The position numbers and the translations under genes are program-made. DNA of 64,000 nt from Lepidonotus clava (Eukaryota > Annelida > Polychaeta > Phyllodocida > Polynoidae): NCBI GenBank assembly GCA_936440205.1, contig OW387138.1, forward strand, positions 51,723,526 to 51,787,525, in the 5' to 3' direction. The notes under the pieces were generated by a model, which was given only the letters and a program-made list of their open reading frames with translations, was not told where the DNA came from and made no database searches. Each line of letters opens with the position of its first letter. Position 1 is the first letter of the stretch. Shown here one piece after another: positions 1-11,660 of this stretch.

Positions 1-1405
1 CCCATTCTTTGGCGGACACAGAACAACCACATTCAAAGGCACGAACGCACGATTCACATCCAGGATGGGTTGTTGTTCGGTTGGGGCAGCGCACAACGAC
101 CTCGTCTATGTGAGAGAACAAATAGGTCCCTGTTGCAATGACTTGGATGTTCGACCTTCTGAAATTAGACTGAATGAGTATTTTGAAATCACAATAACGT
201 TTGACAGACTCATGATCACGTAGATAGATAGAAATGAGGCACGACGAGGGAGAAAGCCTGCGAATTGGTAGGTCATAATGACAAAACAGAAAATGGCAAT
301 TATCCAGATCTGGGTTGGAGGATACCGTGTATTGTGTTGCGGACACCAATAAATAAGCCGGTGTGTTCGAGAGGCGAGTATAATGCCCATGGAAGGCTAG
401 AGGGAAGGTGTTCACTTTTAGAACCGTAAATATTTTGTCTAAGGAAATAACGGGAATCTTGAAAATAGTTTTCAGAACATTTTGCTGTAAAACCGGGGGG
501 ACTAAAACAGTTACACTTTTATACATGTCGCGAGTGTTTGGAATATAAATATTTGAAAGATTGGACTTGGAAATGAAAAGGTACCGAATCTTCCTCATAT
601 CAGTCTCCGATATCAAAGAGGTACTCAGTCTGTTCTCCGTTAGGTCGCGAATAGCCTGTAGCAAGACATCAAGGGAGTAGTCCAGTTGAAAATCCAGTAG
701 ACGCAATTCTTGCAAATCTTGCATCAACCTGACCATCAATTCCCGGTTACTAATGTAAGCCTGGAGTCCTCGGGACAAATTGTATATGGAATGAGTGTTC
801 TCTATGATGGCCTGGAGTTGGATTTCCAAAGTGGAGTCAACTAACTTTAGGACTGCATTTATTTTGCCATCGAGGAAGCCGATTTCATCGGCATTTACCT
901 GGTCAGCACGAGTCTGTTGCTTCAAGTCATCGAGTGTGGCCGTTCCAAATAAAGTCTCGGAGAACTTGCCGATTTCTGGAATAAGAGCCCGCTGTTTCCT
1001 GGATTTGGCTGATGGAGGTGTTGGCTGCGCCGTCGATTCCAAAATTGATTGCACTTGCCGGAGTCCGTTGCTGACCTTCGCTGCTATAGTGTTCCCAATA
1101 GATGTTATCTTATTCAACATAAGTTGGATTTTTCTACACTGTTCCATTGAACCGGCTGCCAGGGTAGCGCCGTGTCTACAATTTAGTGCGGCTGCCTGTT
1201 TCGGAGAAGGAGGAAGTGGTAAAATGATATCGACTTCGGTAGTGAAGTACTGATTACCTATGTGGATGGACGGTTTACTCTCGAATACTACACCATAGTT
1301 GGTACGAAAACGGTTTACCGTACTGGTGCATAGGCATGGCTTAGCTGAGACAGTGCCCAGGATAAAGAGTCCACGAAGGAGGAGTATGGATACGGTTGGA
1401 GCCAT
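1..1405 (-). pseudogene. decayed envelope-like gene (retroviral/errantivirus type), truncated by window edge
   Basis: Read on the minus strand, this stretch matches along most of its length the envelope-like gene at 46844-48670: the same order of motifs is visible, for example the segment around 680-720 against 47950-47990, and the Cys-rich segment at the window start against 47270-47390. It begins at an ATG at 1405 with a signal-peptide-like stretch (MAPTVSILLLRGLFILG). A TATA-like taataaaag lies about 30-40 bases upstream of that ATG, as in the sister copy. The family is the F-like envelope of gypsy-type retroelements (inference from the sister copy). It is broken, with several breaks, and the C-terminal end lies outside the window. 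No gag or pol is seen upstream. It looks old compared with the copy at 46.8 kb. Confidence 0.7.
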
Positions 1406-1846
1406 GTCTGATGCAGGCTAGAGACAGCTCTAGTCTTTTATTACTTTTTCCCAGTCACGGGAAGGAGTAGACAGACAGTGGCCACGTGCACCTGGGATGT
1501 AAAGGTTTAGACCTCGGTGCAGAAAGGTTACGTTAATGCCAAAAGAAAAGCCGTGCAAAAAGTATAAGCTTAGGCGTACGCGTGCTAGTAAGCTTTCGCT
1601 GGTTAGGGTGTCAGCTTGTTCTAATTGAATTGGAAGGCAGACTTCAAAATGAATTGTTGGCATGGGGTTCCTTAACTTGTGGATGAGAAGTGAGAAAGCC
1701 TGTAAATGCCATTACTGCCCGATATTTATAGGTTTTATTTGAAGGTGGTTTATATGGAGTTCAGGCCGATTTAAGACATGCATGGGCTGAAATTAGTCTC
1801 AAACCTTATAGTACCGCGGCCACGGAGGCTTTTTGGGAGTTGACCG
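1406..1846. other. no gene recognised; flank of the envelope-like gene
   Basis: About 440 bases between the envelope-like gene and the inverted repeat. A TATA-like element precedes the envelope ATG near 1437. A minus-strand open frame at 1430-1663 has no recognisable domain and is probably chance or untranslated leader. Confidence 0.4.
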
Positions 1847-1954
1847 CAACCGGAGGTATAACAAGCTGAAACGTATTTTTTCCATTTGTACACCATGTCC
1901 CGCAGCCTGCCTGATAGTTTGTACTAAAAAAAGTGCGTCCCAGCATATCGTAAA

Positions 1955-3300
1955 TCACTGGTTTCCATGGCAACCACCCAAAAATCCGGTAATTCTGAAA
2001 TCAACACTATTTTTGATATGTCTTCCTTAATTATCAAGGTAGAAGCACAAATGAGATATCAAAATTAAGCATTCCTAGAGTTCTATGGGATAGAATGCTG
2101 AAATGGGTTGTCTTGGTTACTGGGTTGCCATGGTTACCAGAAATAACTCCAAAATTGATCATAATTTCAGTTTCTCTTCTCTTCTTGTTACCATGGCAAC
2201 CGTAAATATGGGTTTAGCAAGGAACAACATATCTCATCTCAACAGTATATATCCCCTCTATATGGAAACGAGTGTTTTTTGTCAAAACAATGATATGGAA
2301 TGCAGTTAATGACTGGTTTCCATGGAAACAACTCAAAATTCATGATATTTCAAATTTAACAGTATTTGGACAGTATCTCCCTTAATATACAAGATAGAAA
2401 CACAAATGATATGTTGAATTGATGCACTCTGAGAGTTACATTGGATAAGAAACTGAAATTGGTTGTTTCTGTCACTCGGTTGCCATGGTAACCCAAAATA
2501 ACCTCAAAAATGACCATTCTTTCACTTTTTCTCTCATTCCCGTTACCGTAGCAACCAAGAACATAGATTTTAAGGTATAACAGAGTACAGTCTATCTTAT
2601 CTGAAGTGTATTAGTCTCTCGTGTGTATATTTAGGGTTTGTACTGAAATATCTTGAGCATAGAATATAATAAATGAGTAGTTTCCATGGTAACCGCCTCA
2701 AAAAAATAAGGGTTTCTTAAAATATAGACTAAAATGGCCATATCTTCCTTAATATTCAAGATAGAAGCACAAGTGAAACATCAAATTAAAGCACTCTGAG
2801 AGTTCTATTGAATGGTATATTGAAATTGGTTGTCTTGGATACTCAGTTGCCATGGTAACCACAAATAAGGTCAAAATTTACCATAATTTCAGGTTTCCCT
2901 CCTCTTTCTGTTACCATAGCAAACATAAATTTAAGGTATAACCAACCAACAACTATCTCATCATAGGGGTAAATGCTCTTCCTTAAAGATTTGGATGAAA
3001 TCATTTCAAAACCATGCTAGGAAATATAGTAAATGACTGGTTTCCATGGAAACCACCCAAAAATCAGGTTAGCTAAAACTCATCAATATTTGGGCTGTAT
3101 CTTTCTTAATATACAAAATAGAAACACAAATGTCTTGTCAAATAGATGCACTCAAAACATTCTATGGCATAGAGGACTGAAATGGGTTGTCTTTGTTATC
3201 CAGTTGGTATGGAAACCAAAGATGACCTCAAAATTGATCATAATTCTGTTTTCCTTTTATTTCTTTCAACATAGCAACCAGTAGTACAAACTTTTCAAGT
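1955..3300 (+). repeat. tandem ~360 bp monomers with RFX X-box-like palindromes
   Basis: Exact GTTNCCATGGNAAC matches are seen at 1961, 2187, 2316, 2479, 2680, 2846 and 3040, with near matches at 2124, about 2543, about 2909 and about 3205. Each monomer follows the order palindrome, 'caagatagaagcacaaatga', 'tgaaatgggttgtcttggtt', palindrome, 'ataatttcag', palindrome. The RFX X-box consensus GTNRCC-N(0-3)-RGYAAC (established knowledge) is matched directly, for example by GTTGCCATGGTAAC at 2479 and 2846. Whether any factor binds here is inference. Confidence 0.8.
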
Positions 3301-3389
3301 CCAAGAAATACAACGTATGACATTTATAAAGGTGTACAGATTTCATCTATAGTCTCAAGAAACAGGCCTGAAGGATAGTCATCACAAGG

Positions 3390-3623
3390 CCAACCTTAAA
3401 AAAAAGATTGTTTCCTGTTTACCACCCGAGTGGGTATTTAAGGGCCGACTGGAACTTTTTTTTTCATTTTTTGAAAAAATCTTTTTTTTTTACCAAAATT
3501 TTCAGTTATAGCCTTACCAACAGAAAAAAATTATGGAGAAAAAAAGAGATTTTCCGACCTCCCGACTGGGTCTTTTTCTGGTCACTCGCTGGACAGGAAA
3601 CAATTTTTTTTTTAAGGTTAGCC
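3390..3623. mobile_element. short inverted-repeat element (MITE-like) inside the left arm
   Basis: The insert begins ccaaccttaaaaaaaagatt and ends with the reverse complement-like aatttttttttaaggttagc. Terminal inverted repeats of about 28 bp share the core TTGTTTCCTGT. CAAGG flanks it on both sides (3385-3389 and 3624-3628) as a likely target duplication. The matching position in the right arm (about 7385) lacks it, which marks an empty site. It has no coding capacity. Confidence 0.75.
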
Positions 3624-4077
3624 CAAGGTTCCAGGTAGATCTTATAGATTCACATATGGTTATAAAACCGAAAAACTCCGGTCTATTCATTTTTATTTTG
3701 AGCATATAATATCAAATAGATTAAATATGTGGACTAGGAAAGGAGTTATTGGCGAAACAAGAAACAAAAAGATTTATGACCATGATGCTGATGCGGTCCT
3801 CCTGCCATCATCCATGTTGACATGCAGAGAATACTAACCTTGCTGTCGATGCTGATCATGAATATTGACATAATTCTTCATTTCATATTGACCTGGACCA
3901 ACTCTAAATATTAATAATCCATAATATTTCCTCTATAATGCCTGTCAATACTGATTTAAAGGTGTACAAAGGGCTGAAATGTGGAGGATTGAGACTACCG
4001 TACCAACCAGGACCACACCATGTTGACATCAGCTGATGCTGTTTTGACAATACCAGTGAGCAGTCCGTGATCCGCCT

Positions 4078-6934
4078 AAGATGCCATTAACTTACCCATA
4101 AGGTGCAATTAAGGTGCACATAAGATTTGCCTATGACACACCAAAGATCACCGTATGATCCCAGAAAGATTCACCTGAGATGCATCTAAGATTTTTCTGG
4201 GATCCAGAAGATGTGCCTCATTTTCCCTTCATTTTTTCAGAGATTTCCAGATTTTTGCCAGTTCAGTATGAACATGAGTTTTTTCTCAACCCAAGTCACC
4301 AGTTCTGCTTTTCAATGTATACATCTGTTGTTTCTAATCCATTTAAACCATAGATGTATATTTCCTGGTGAATATGTCCACTTTTTTAGTTTCTGAACTA
4401 AAAATCTGGAAATATCCTCCCTAATTTCTGTATATTTCATACCTCCTGAATGGCAACAAGATTCAATAATAATTCCCTAAGATGCATCTAAGATTTTTCA
4501 ATGATGCACCTAAGATCACCTAAAGATTCCCATAACATTTGCCCAATTTGCACTTGAGATTCCACAAAGATGCACCCTTAGATCAAAGATCTCCCAGAGA
4601 TGCCCTAAAGATCATAAAACAGATCCTGCAAAATGCCCTAAAGATGTACGTAAAATGTAGCCGAGATGTACCTGTAATGCCCAAGATGCACCTAAAATTC
4701 CACAAAGATCCACCCTAAGAACCAACAAAGATCTCCCTAAAAGATGCACCTAAGATCCCAAAATTGATCCCCTTAAGATACACCGAACATGCACCTAAAA
4801 TGTTATATGATGGTCCTAAGATCCCCTAAGATATGCCTAAGATGCACTTGAGATACCATTAGGATGCCCCTTAGATCCCATAAAGATCCCCCTTAAGATG
4901 CATTTAAAATCTCTTTGAGATGTGCCAAGATGTGCCTAAGATTCCACCTAGATGCCCCAAAGGACCACCTAAGATGCCAATAAGATGCCCCTAAGATGTG
5001 CCTCAAAATTCATAGACCCTGTAGCCTATGTTCTATATAAAACCACTAAGATCCCACAAGGATTCCCCTGGTAAATGCCTAAGATGTACCACAGGTGTGC
5101 CTAATAGATCCACTCAATAGCCTCCCAGATGTGCCTATTATGCACTCAAGTTGCCTATGATGCATCCAACCTCCCACGATTATGCCTCAAAGTCCCTCTA
5201 AGATGTCTAAGGTACGCTCTATCCTTTTACCCCTTTATCCCTTCATTCCCTTCCTCCCCTAAATGCCCTACCGATGCCGACAGCTGACCCCAACAGCAGC
5301 CAAATTTTGAAACATGCTTAATATGGATTCACATGGCCATCAGCAGCAGTGTCAGTGGTTGGCACCGATGGCTGTGCTAATACGCGTCTTTCGACCTACG
5401 GGTTTCCTACGGTTTTAAGGGACTGGAGGTTGTTCCCAGCCTGTCCAGACACCAGAAGGGTGGACACCTATCCCCTCCCCACTATAGAAATGCATGGGAA
5501 ACATATTTCATTTCCAGTTTAGACAAGGAATATAATGTTTTTAGGGGTGGAAAATTATATATTTGGAAAAAGCAAATCCTCATCTGTCCATTGAATCTGA
5601 TCAAAACACTTGAAATACTTCCATAAATGTGTAAAGTAATAATATACAAAACAAGTTGGGTAAATATAGGGAGAAATGCTCCATGGTTCCCTGAAAATAA
5701 CCATCCCCAACCTATGGTGAGATCAGAGGGGTAGTTAGGGGTGGCATTAATTAGCACCCTCCTGTAGTCAGAGACCCCCTGATGACCATTTTGTACATAA
5801 ACCTCTTGACCATGGGGACAAAATGACCCATTAACTGTGTTGTCATGGCCTAAGATTACACCATTACCTAATTTTAAACTGCTCCCATCCCCACAGAAGG
5901 TACCAGAACCGAGCTGCTCAGACTGGGGTCAATTCCCCCCTTATGTCTGACCAAGGAACTGTCCTCCCTTCCGGCCCTGAGACCCCCGGGGCACCGATAT
6001 TACATCATCTTCCTGCATCTAGAAAGCCAAGCTAATTGTGCGTTGGTATGCCTTGTTCAGTCAGTGTCTGTCAAGGGCCGCTCCAATGGGTGGGCTGGTG
6101 GGAATGCTGATTCACCCTTCCACTGTCCCAAATCAGTTAATGGGCATGGGGCTTAATGAAAAATCCCCAACATGTTTATGATAATTCTAATCCTTTATTG
6201 ATTCCTCAAAATAAGACATTTATGTAACTTCTGACTGCAAAATAAGACGTTTCTAATAGCCTGATAAATGTCAAAACCAAAATAAAACCTTATAAAACAT
6301 GTGTGGGCACCCTGTAGGTGCATCTAATGGTAAGTACTCATGGGATTATTGGGGATACTCAATTTCTTTTGGTATAACTGTTGGTATTAACAGGGAAACT
6401 AGTTATGGCAGGTACATTTTGACTCATGAACTTCGTTCATGATCTTCATTAGACATTCATTTTTTTATTGTAAGAGAGATTGATTAGTTTTAGATGGTTG
6501 TCAATTCAAGCATCTATACTGGTCATCAGTCATATCCTTTTTCTCCAGAAACGCAATGCTGTTGTCCTCTGGTCAAGCCCGAGAGATGAGTTGGTCATTT
6601 AAGCTAAAGTCACCATTGAAATATATAGGAAATTGCTGGCAAATTCAGAATATGGAATTTGGCAATCAAAAACCAGAAACACAGAGAAGATTGTAGGTTT
6701 AACATAGAGTTCCTATGAAATCTGGGTCCCCAATTCATCCTCTTAGAGATTGAAGGACTTCTATATATGGTCATATTTGGGGGTACACATACTCCATAAA
6801 CTAGAAAACCTATACGTTCTAAGCTGCCATGCAGTGTGAAATAAATTATGAAAAGTAGGGTGAAGACTGCGAGCATGGCAGGTGCTAGTGGTCTGACCCG
6901 AGACTAGTTCAGGGATGCACACATATTTTCCAGG
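4078..6934. other. spacer of the inverted repeat; degenerate GATGCACCTAAG-type repeats, no gene
   Basis: From 4078 to about 5215 the sequence is a degenerate short repeat: variants of 'aagatgcacctaagatccc' recur dozens of times with no fixed longer period. From 5216 to 6934 it is single-copy looking sequence. No open frame here shows domain motifs or coding bias; the minus-strand frames at 5482-5757 and 6610-6876 look like chance. Confidence 0.6.
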
Positions 6935-8922
6935 GCGGATCACAGACTACTCACTGGTATTGTCAAAACAGCATCAGCTGATGTCAACATGGTGTGGTCC
7001 TGGTTGGTACGGTGGTCTCAATCCTCCACATTTCAGCCCTTTGTACACCTTTAAATCAGTATTGACAGGCATTATGAGGAAATATTATGGATTTTTAATA
7101 TTTAGAGTTGGTCCAGGTCAATATGAAATGAAGAATTATGTCAATATTCATGATCAGCATCGACAGCAAGGTTAGTACTCTCCACATGTCAACATAGATG
7201 ATGGCAGGAGGACCGCATCAGCATCATGGTCATACATCTTTTTGTTTCTTGTTTCGCCAATAACTCCTTTCCTAGTCCACATATTTAATCTATTTGATAT
7301 TATATGCTCAAAATAAAAATGAATAGACCGGAGTTTTTCGGTTTTATAACCATATGTGAATCTATAAGATCTACCTGGAACCTTGTGATGACTATCCTTC
7401 AGGTCTGTTTCTTGAGACTATAGATGAAATCTGTCACCTTATAGATGTCATACATTGTATTTCTTGGACTTGAAAAGCTTGTACTACTGGTTGCTATGTT
7501 GAAAGAAATAAAATGAAAACAGAATTATGATCAATTTTGAAGTCATCTTTGGTTTCTATACCAACTGGATAATCAAGATGACCCATTTCAGTCCTCTATG
7601 CCATAGAATGTTTTGAGTGCATCTATTTGACAAGACATTTGTGTTTCTATCTTGTATATTAAGAAAGATACAGCCCAAATATTGATGAATTTTAGCTAAC
7701 CTGATTTTTTGGGTGGTTTCCATGGAAACCAGTCATTTACTATATTTCCTAGCATGGTTTTGAAATGATTTCATCCAAATCTTTAAGGAAGAGCATTTAC
7801 CCCTATGATGAGATAGTTGTTGGTTGGTTATACCTTAAATTCATGGTTGCTATGGTAACAGAAAGATGAGGGAAACCTGAAATTATGGTAAATTTTGACC
7901 TTATTTGTGGTTACCATGGCAACTGAGTATCCAAGACAACCAATTTCAATATACCATTCAATAGAACTCTCAGAGTGCTTTAATTTGATGTTTCACTTGT
8001 GCTTCTATCTTGAATATTAAGGAAGATATGGCCATTTTAGTCTATATTTTAAGAAACCCTTATTTTTTTGAGGCGGTTACCATGGAAACTACTCATTTAT
8101 TATATTCTATGCTCAAGATATTTCAGTACAAACCCTAAATATATACACGAGAGACTAATACACTTCAGATAAGATAGACTGTACTCTGTTATACCTTAAA
8201 ATCTATGTTCTTGGTTGCTATGGTAACGGGAATGAGAGAAAAAGTGAAAAAATGGTCATTTTTGAGGTTATTTTGGGTTACCATGGCAACCGAGTGACAG
8301 AAACAACAAATTTCAGTTTCTTATCCAATGTAACTCTCAGAGTGCATCAATTTGACATATCATTTGTGTTTCTATCTTGTATATTAAGGGAGATACTGTC
8401 CAAATACTGTTAAATTTGAAATAACATGAATTTTGAGTTGTTTCCATGGAAACCAGTCATTTATTGCATTCCATATCATTGTTTTGACGAAAAACACTCG
8501 TTTCCATACAGAGGGGATATATACTGTTGAGATGAGATATGTTGTTCCTTGCTAAACCCATATTTACGGTTGCCATGGTAACAAGAAGAGAAGAGAAACT
8601 GAAATTATGATCAATTTTGGAGTTATTTCTGGTAACCATGGCAACCCAGTAACCAAGACAACCCATTTCAGCCTTCTATCCCATAGAACTCTAAGAATGC
8701 TTAATTTTGATATCTCATTTGTGCTTCTACCTTGATAATTAAGGAAGATATATCAAAAATAGTGTTGATTTCAGAATTACCGGATTTTTGGGTGGTCGCC
8801 ATGGAAACCAGTGATTTACGATATGCTGGGACGCACTTTTTTTAGTACAAACTATCAGACCATAAAGTTGAGATATTTATCTTTCTAATGAGGTATGGCA
8901 TGCTTTGTTATACCTCCGGTTG
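6935..8922 (-). repeat. right arm of the inverted repeat
   Basis: Reverse complement of the left arm. The mirrored palindromes lie at 7716, 8076, 8440 and 8795, again about 360 apart, and some carry one or two changes relative to the left arm. It lacks the 234 bp insert present in the left arm. The inner edge starts at gggcggatcacagactac and the outer edge ends at ttatacctccggttg. By eye the two arms differ at a few percent of bases plus small indels. Confidence 0.85.
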
Positions 8923-9680
8923 GGGTTTTTCCTTAAATAAGGCTCTTTTTGAGTTTGGCCGCTCTACTATTAAGGTCGGCTATATATCTAACCAGCGTAG
9001 ACCTAGTTTAAGGTGAATTATTTAGGGTAGCTATATAGGCCGGGAGGTACCTTTTATCCATACGGAAAATGTTTAATGAATTTTAATGACTCTCATCCCT
9101 CACGGCTGACTTCAAAAGAAGTTAATTTCAAACACTTTTAATACTCCATATATGGATGGTAAGGGTAAATGGTTTTCCGGGTGGGAGGGGCGAGGGATGG
9201 TAGGGTGAAATAGGCCTGTCAACGATTTAGCTACATGTGCTTTGCAGGCGAACGTAGGTTGGGTATGGAAGTGCCCGACCCAGCAGGTTCTCTGGGGCAA
9301 CTCTGGCCCGTGTTAACTCGAAGAGTAACCCCTGATAATGGCCGGGAGTCCTTCAGATGACACCCAGCATGAGAGCTGTGTCGCTCTTGAGTCGGTTTGG
9401 TGTGAGTTATGTGATTACCAAGACTGTGCCCCTGCCCTTGTCAGATGTCACAGGGGGGTACACATTAGATGGGGTGCTTCCGGGTAATTATGGGTGTTAA
9501 TGGATTAAGGCCGGCCATTAGGAATGGACCTGATTTATTATGAAATGTTATCCACAAGGGAACAGGGGAGCGAGGGATTGCTGCAGAATCGCGAAAATGC
9601 TTTCTGTCATGTTACTTAAAAAGTACATTGAACTTGTTAACTAATGGTCATATTTAACTGAGACAATTATTCAAATGAAG
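8923..9680. other. no gene recognised
   Basis: Intergenic-looking sequence. The minus-strand frame at 9112-9300 has no recognisable domain. Nothing else stands out. Confidence 0.4.
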
Positions 9681-10440
9681 TGTGATGCCCAGTGTCTCCT
9701 GTTTATTCAGATGCAGGTACGCACAGGTACGGGAAGGGACACTCGTGCAATGGAAAACCTGAATGAGTTAAAACACCTAGCCAAAGAATACTGGGGATAA
9801 CAGGCTTTGTCGTCAACGTTAGTTTGTGTATAGTTAGAAATAGAATTAGTTTGTATAGGTAAGAATGGGAAGTATGAAAGATAGAGGGAACATTGTTATA
9901 AGTGTTAGAGTAAATGAGTATAGCGCCAAGCCTTTGGCTGTCGCTATATAAGCGGTATGAGACTTGAGATGGACGAGCAGACCAAGATAGAGTTTGATCA
10001 GAAGACATGGGAGCAATAGTCAAACATACGGATCACACGGGTAGTGTTGAGATGGTAGTAACCACTACGATTAGGTGATAGTAAGGATTGGGATGCCTTA
10101 GGCTTAGCCTTACGGACAATGTACTGGACGTGACGGAGATCCTACCAATGGTCTCCGACAGAGGTAGACAGGAGGTGATTCTCTCAACAGTTACAGAGCG
10201 TATATACCTTACGAATGGGGAAGCTTAACCATAGCTATATCTGGTTGGAATATTACTGATGTGTTAGTATTGTGAGATGGATGGCACATATTGTATGGAT
10301 GGAAGAACTATATACTTGTATCTTCAGAATGTCTACATGGATATAATAAACTTACCTCTTGCCAAGCGCGTGTTCTTTGTATAGGTTTGAGCCCCTTTAC
10401 TTAGAATCTCTACCACTAAGGAACGAACTGTAATCCAGGA
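9680..10440 (+). repeat. possible old solo LTR
   Basis: The block has an LTR-like layout: a TATA-type ctatataagcggtatgag near 9945, a polyadenylation-type aataaa near 10345, and then 'aataaacttacctcttgcc'. The last string and the sequence after it resemble aataaacttaccgcactgcc in the LTR at 34146-34800. The ends are uncertain and no target duplication was found. It is probably a distant and old relative of that LTR family. This is inference from layout and one local similarity. Confidence 0.3.
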
Positions 10441-10699
10441 TAATGATCTATCTGGACTAGGCTAGCTACTTCAACGATTAATCACGAAGGACTCCCCTTT
10501 ACTTCAAAACATAACAAACATTTATTAACATCTCCATATAAATAAAACATGATTGATAAACGGAAAAACATCACGCAGTCGAATAATGATGAGACACCCC
10601 GATGCGGGATATTATCAGACACAAACTTTAATAACGAAACATCCTTGAAACTAAACAAAGACAAATAACATCAGTCTAGCTCAATATTTAAGTAGGAGG

Positions 10700-11660
10700 T
10701 GTCAGTGTACAAAAGTAAATAATAATTTGTCATCATATAAACCCATACATTATGGTGTCCCTCAAGGATCTACCTTAGGGCCGACCTTGTTTATAATTTA
10801 TGTAAACGATCTTTTTCCTTTTTTAGAACTAAAACAGGCTGGCAGTGTCCTAATGTATGATGATGATACAGTATTATCCTGTAGTAAGATTACTCTTGCT
10901 AAATCAATAGAAAATATCCAGTCGGTGTTGGATCAAGTTATAGTTTGGTGCAATTTGAATCACCTGACCGTCAATAAGAAAAAAACAAAGATGATGTTGG
11001 TGACTACTCGGAAACTCAATTGTTCTCTTTCGGTTAATTTTAAGAACGAGCCACTAGAGAAAGTTAATGATTATAAGTATCTGGGAATTGATATCACACA
11101 TGACTTATCTTTTGAATTGTATGTGGCTAATGTTTATAAGAAGGTAAATTACAAATTATATCTATTGTCCAAATTGAGATCATCTTTGACTTTGTATGAT
11201 GCATTGATGGTGTATAAACAGTCTATTTTACCATATATGGACTATTGTGATTTTGTAATAGAGAGTGCGACGATGGGGTCAGTTGACTTACTGGGTAAAT
11301 TACAGAAATGTGCTCTGCGGTCTATTGATTATGAATATGATACATCAAAGTGGTCGGAAATTCCAGTATTGATGCTTAAGTACAATATACAATCCTTAAG
11401 AACTAGAAGACGAACCAACCTACTTTGTTTTATGTATTGCTATAGTCTGCGGGATAGTTATCATAGTACTATTACTACAACAATGTCCCTACGCAGTCAA
11501 TCTAAGGCAAAACTCAAGCATAAAGAGACCTGGTAATGAAAAGTCCTTATTATCGGGGTCTGGACTTGTGGGATATGTTACCTACTGAAATACAACTAGC
11601 ACAATCTATTATGAGCTTCAAAACACAGGAAATTCTGAGACTTGTGTCTTTGTTGAAATC
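10700..11660 (+). mobile_element. 5'-truncated LINE: C-terminal half of a non-LTR reverse transcriptase
   Basis: The frame at 10727-11536 starts inside the reverse transcriptase at the B-motif GVPQGSTLGPTLFIIYVNDL. The catalytic box follows as MYDDDT, where related elements have F/YADD. The thumb-region signature YKYLGIDITHDLSF and the segment YKQSILPYMDYCDF come next. The usual C-terminal signature (RGLDLWDMLPTEIQLAQS) continues in another frame from 11536, so there is a frameshift near 11534. Endonuclease and the first reverse transcriptase blocks are absent, as expected for 5' truncation on insertion. It is the same broad group as the LINE at 60199-61932. The copy is dead. Confidence 0.85.

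Larger units (their letters stand above)
1847..4077 (+). repeat. left arm of a 7.1 kb inverted repeat, built from ~360 bp X-box-bearing monomers
   Basis: This arm is the near-identical reverse complement of 6935-8922. The outer end begins at caaccggaggtataacaa and the inner end stops at ccagtgag...gtgatccgcc (4054-4077). From about 1950 to 3300 it contains roughly four tandem monomers of about 360 bp; their first palindromes lie at 1961, 2316, 2680 and 3040. Each monomer carries up to three copies of a 14-bp palindrome of the form GTTNCCATGGNAAC. A 234 bp element (3390-3623) interrupts this arm only, so it arrived after the arms formed. The shared short open frames (2103-2309 here, 8457-8666 there) are repeat sequence, not genes. 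The element could be a fold-back transposon, or a duplication followed by inversion. No clear target duplication was found. Confidence 0.85.

Noticed and set aside
2103-2309. Open frame shared with minus 8457-8666
   Set aside because: It is repeat monomer sequence present in both arms, with no domain, and other monomers break the frame. The conservation reflects recent duplication, not coding.
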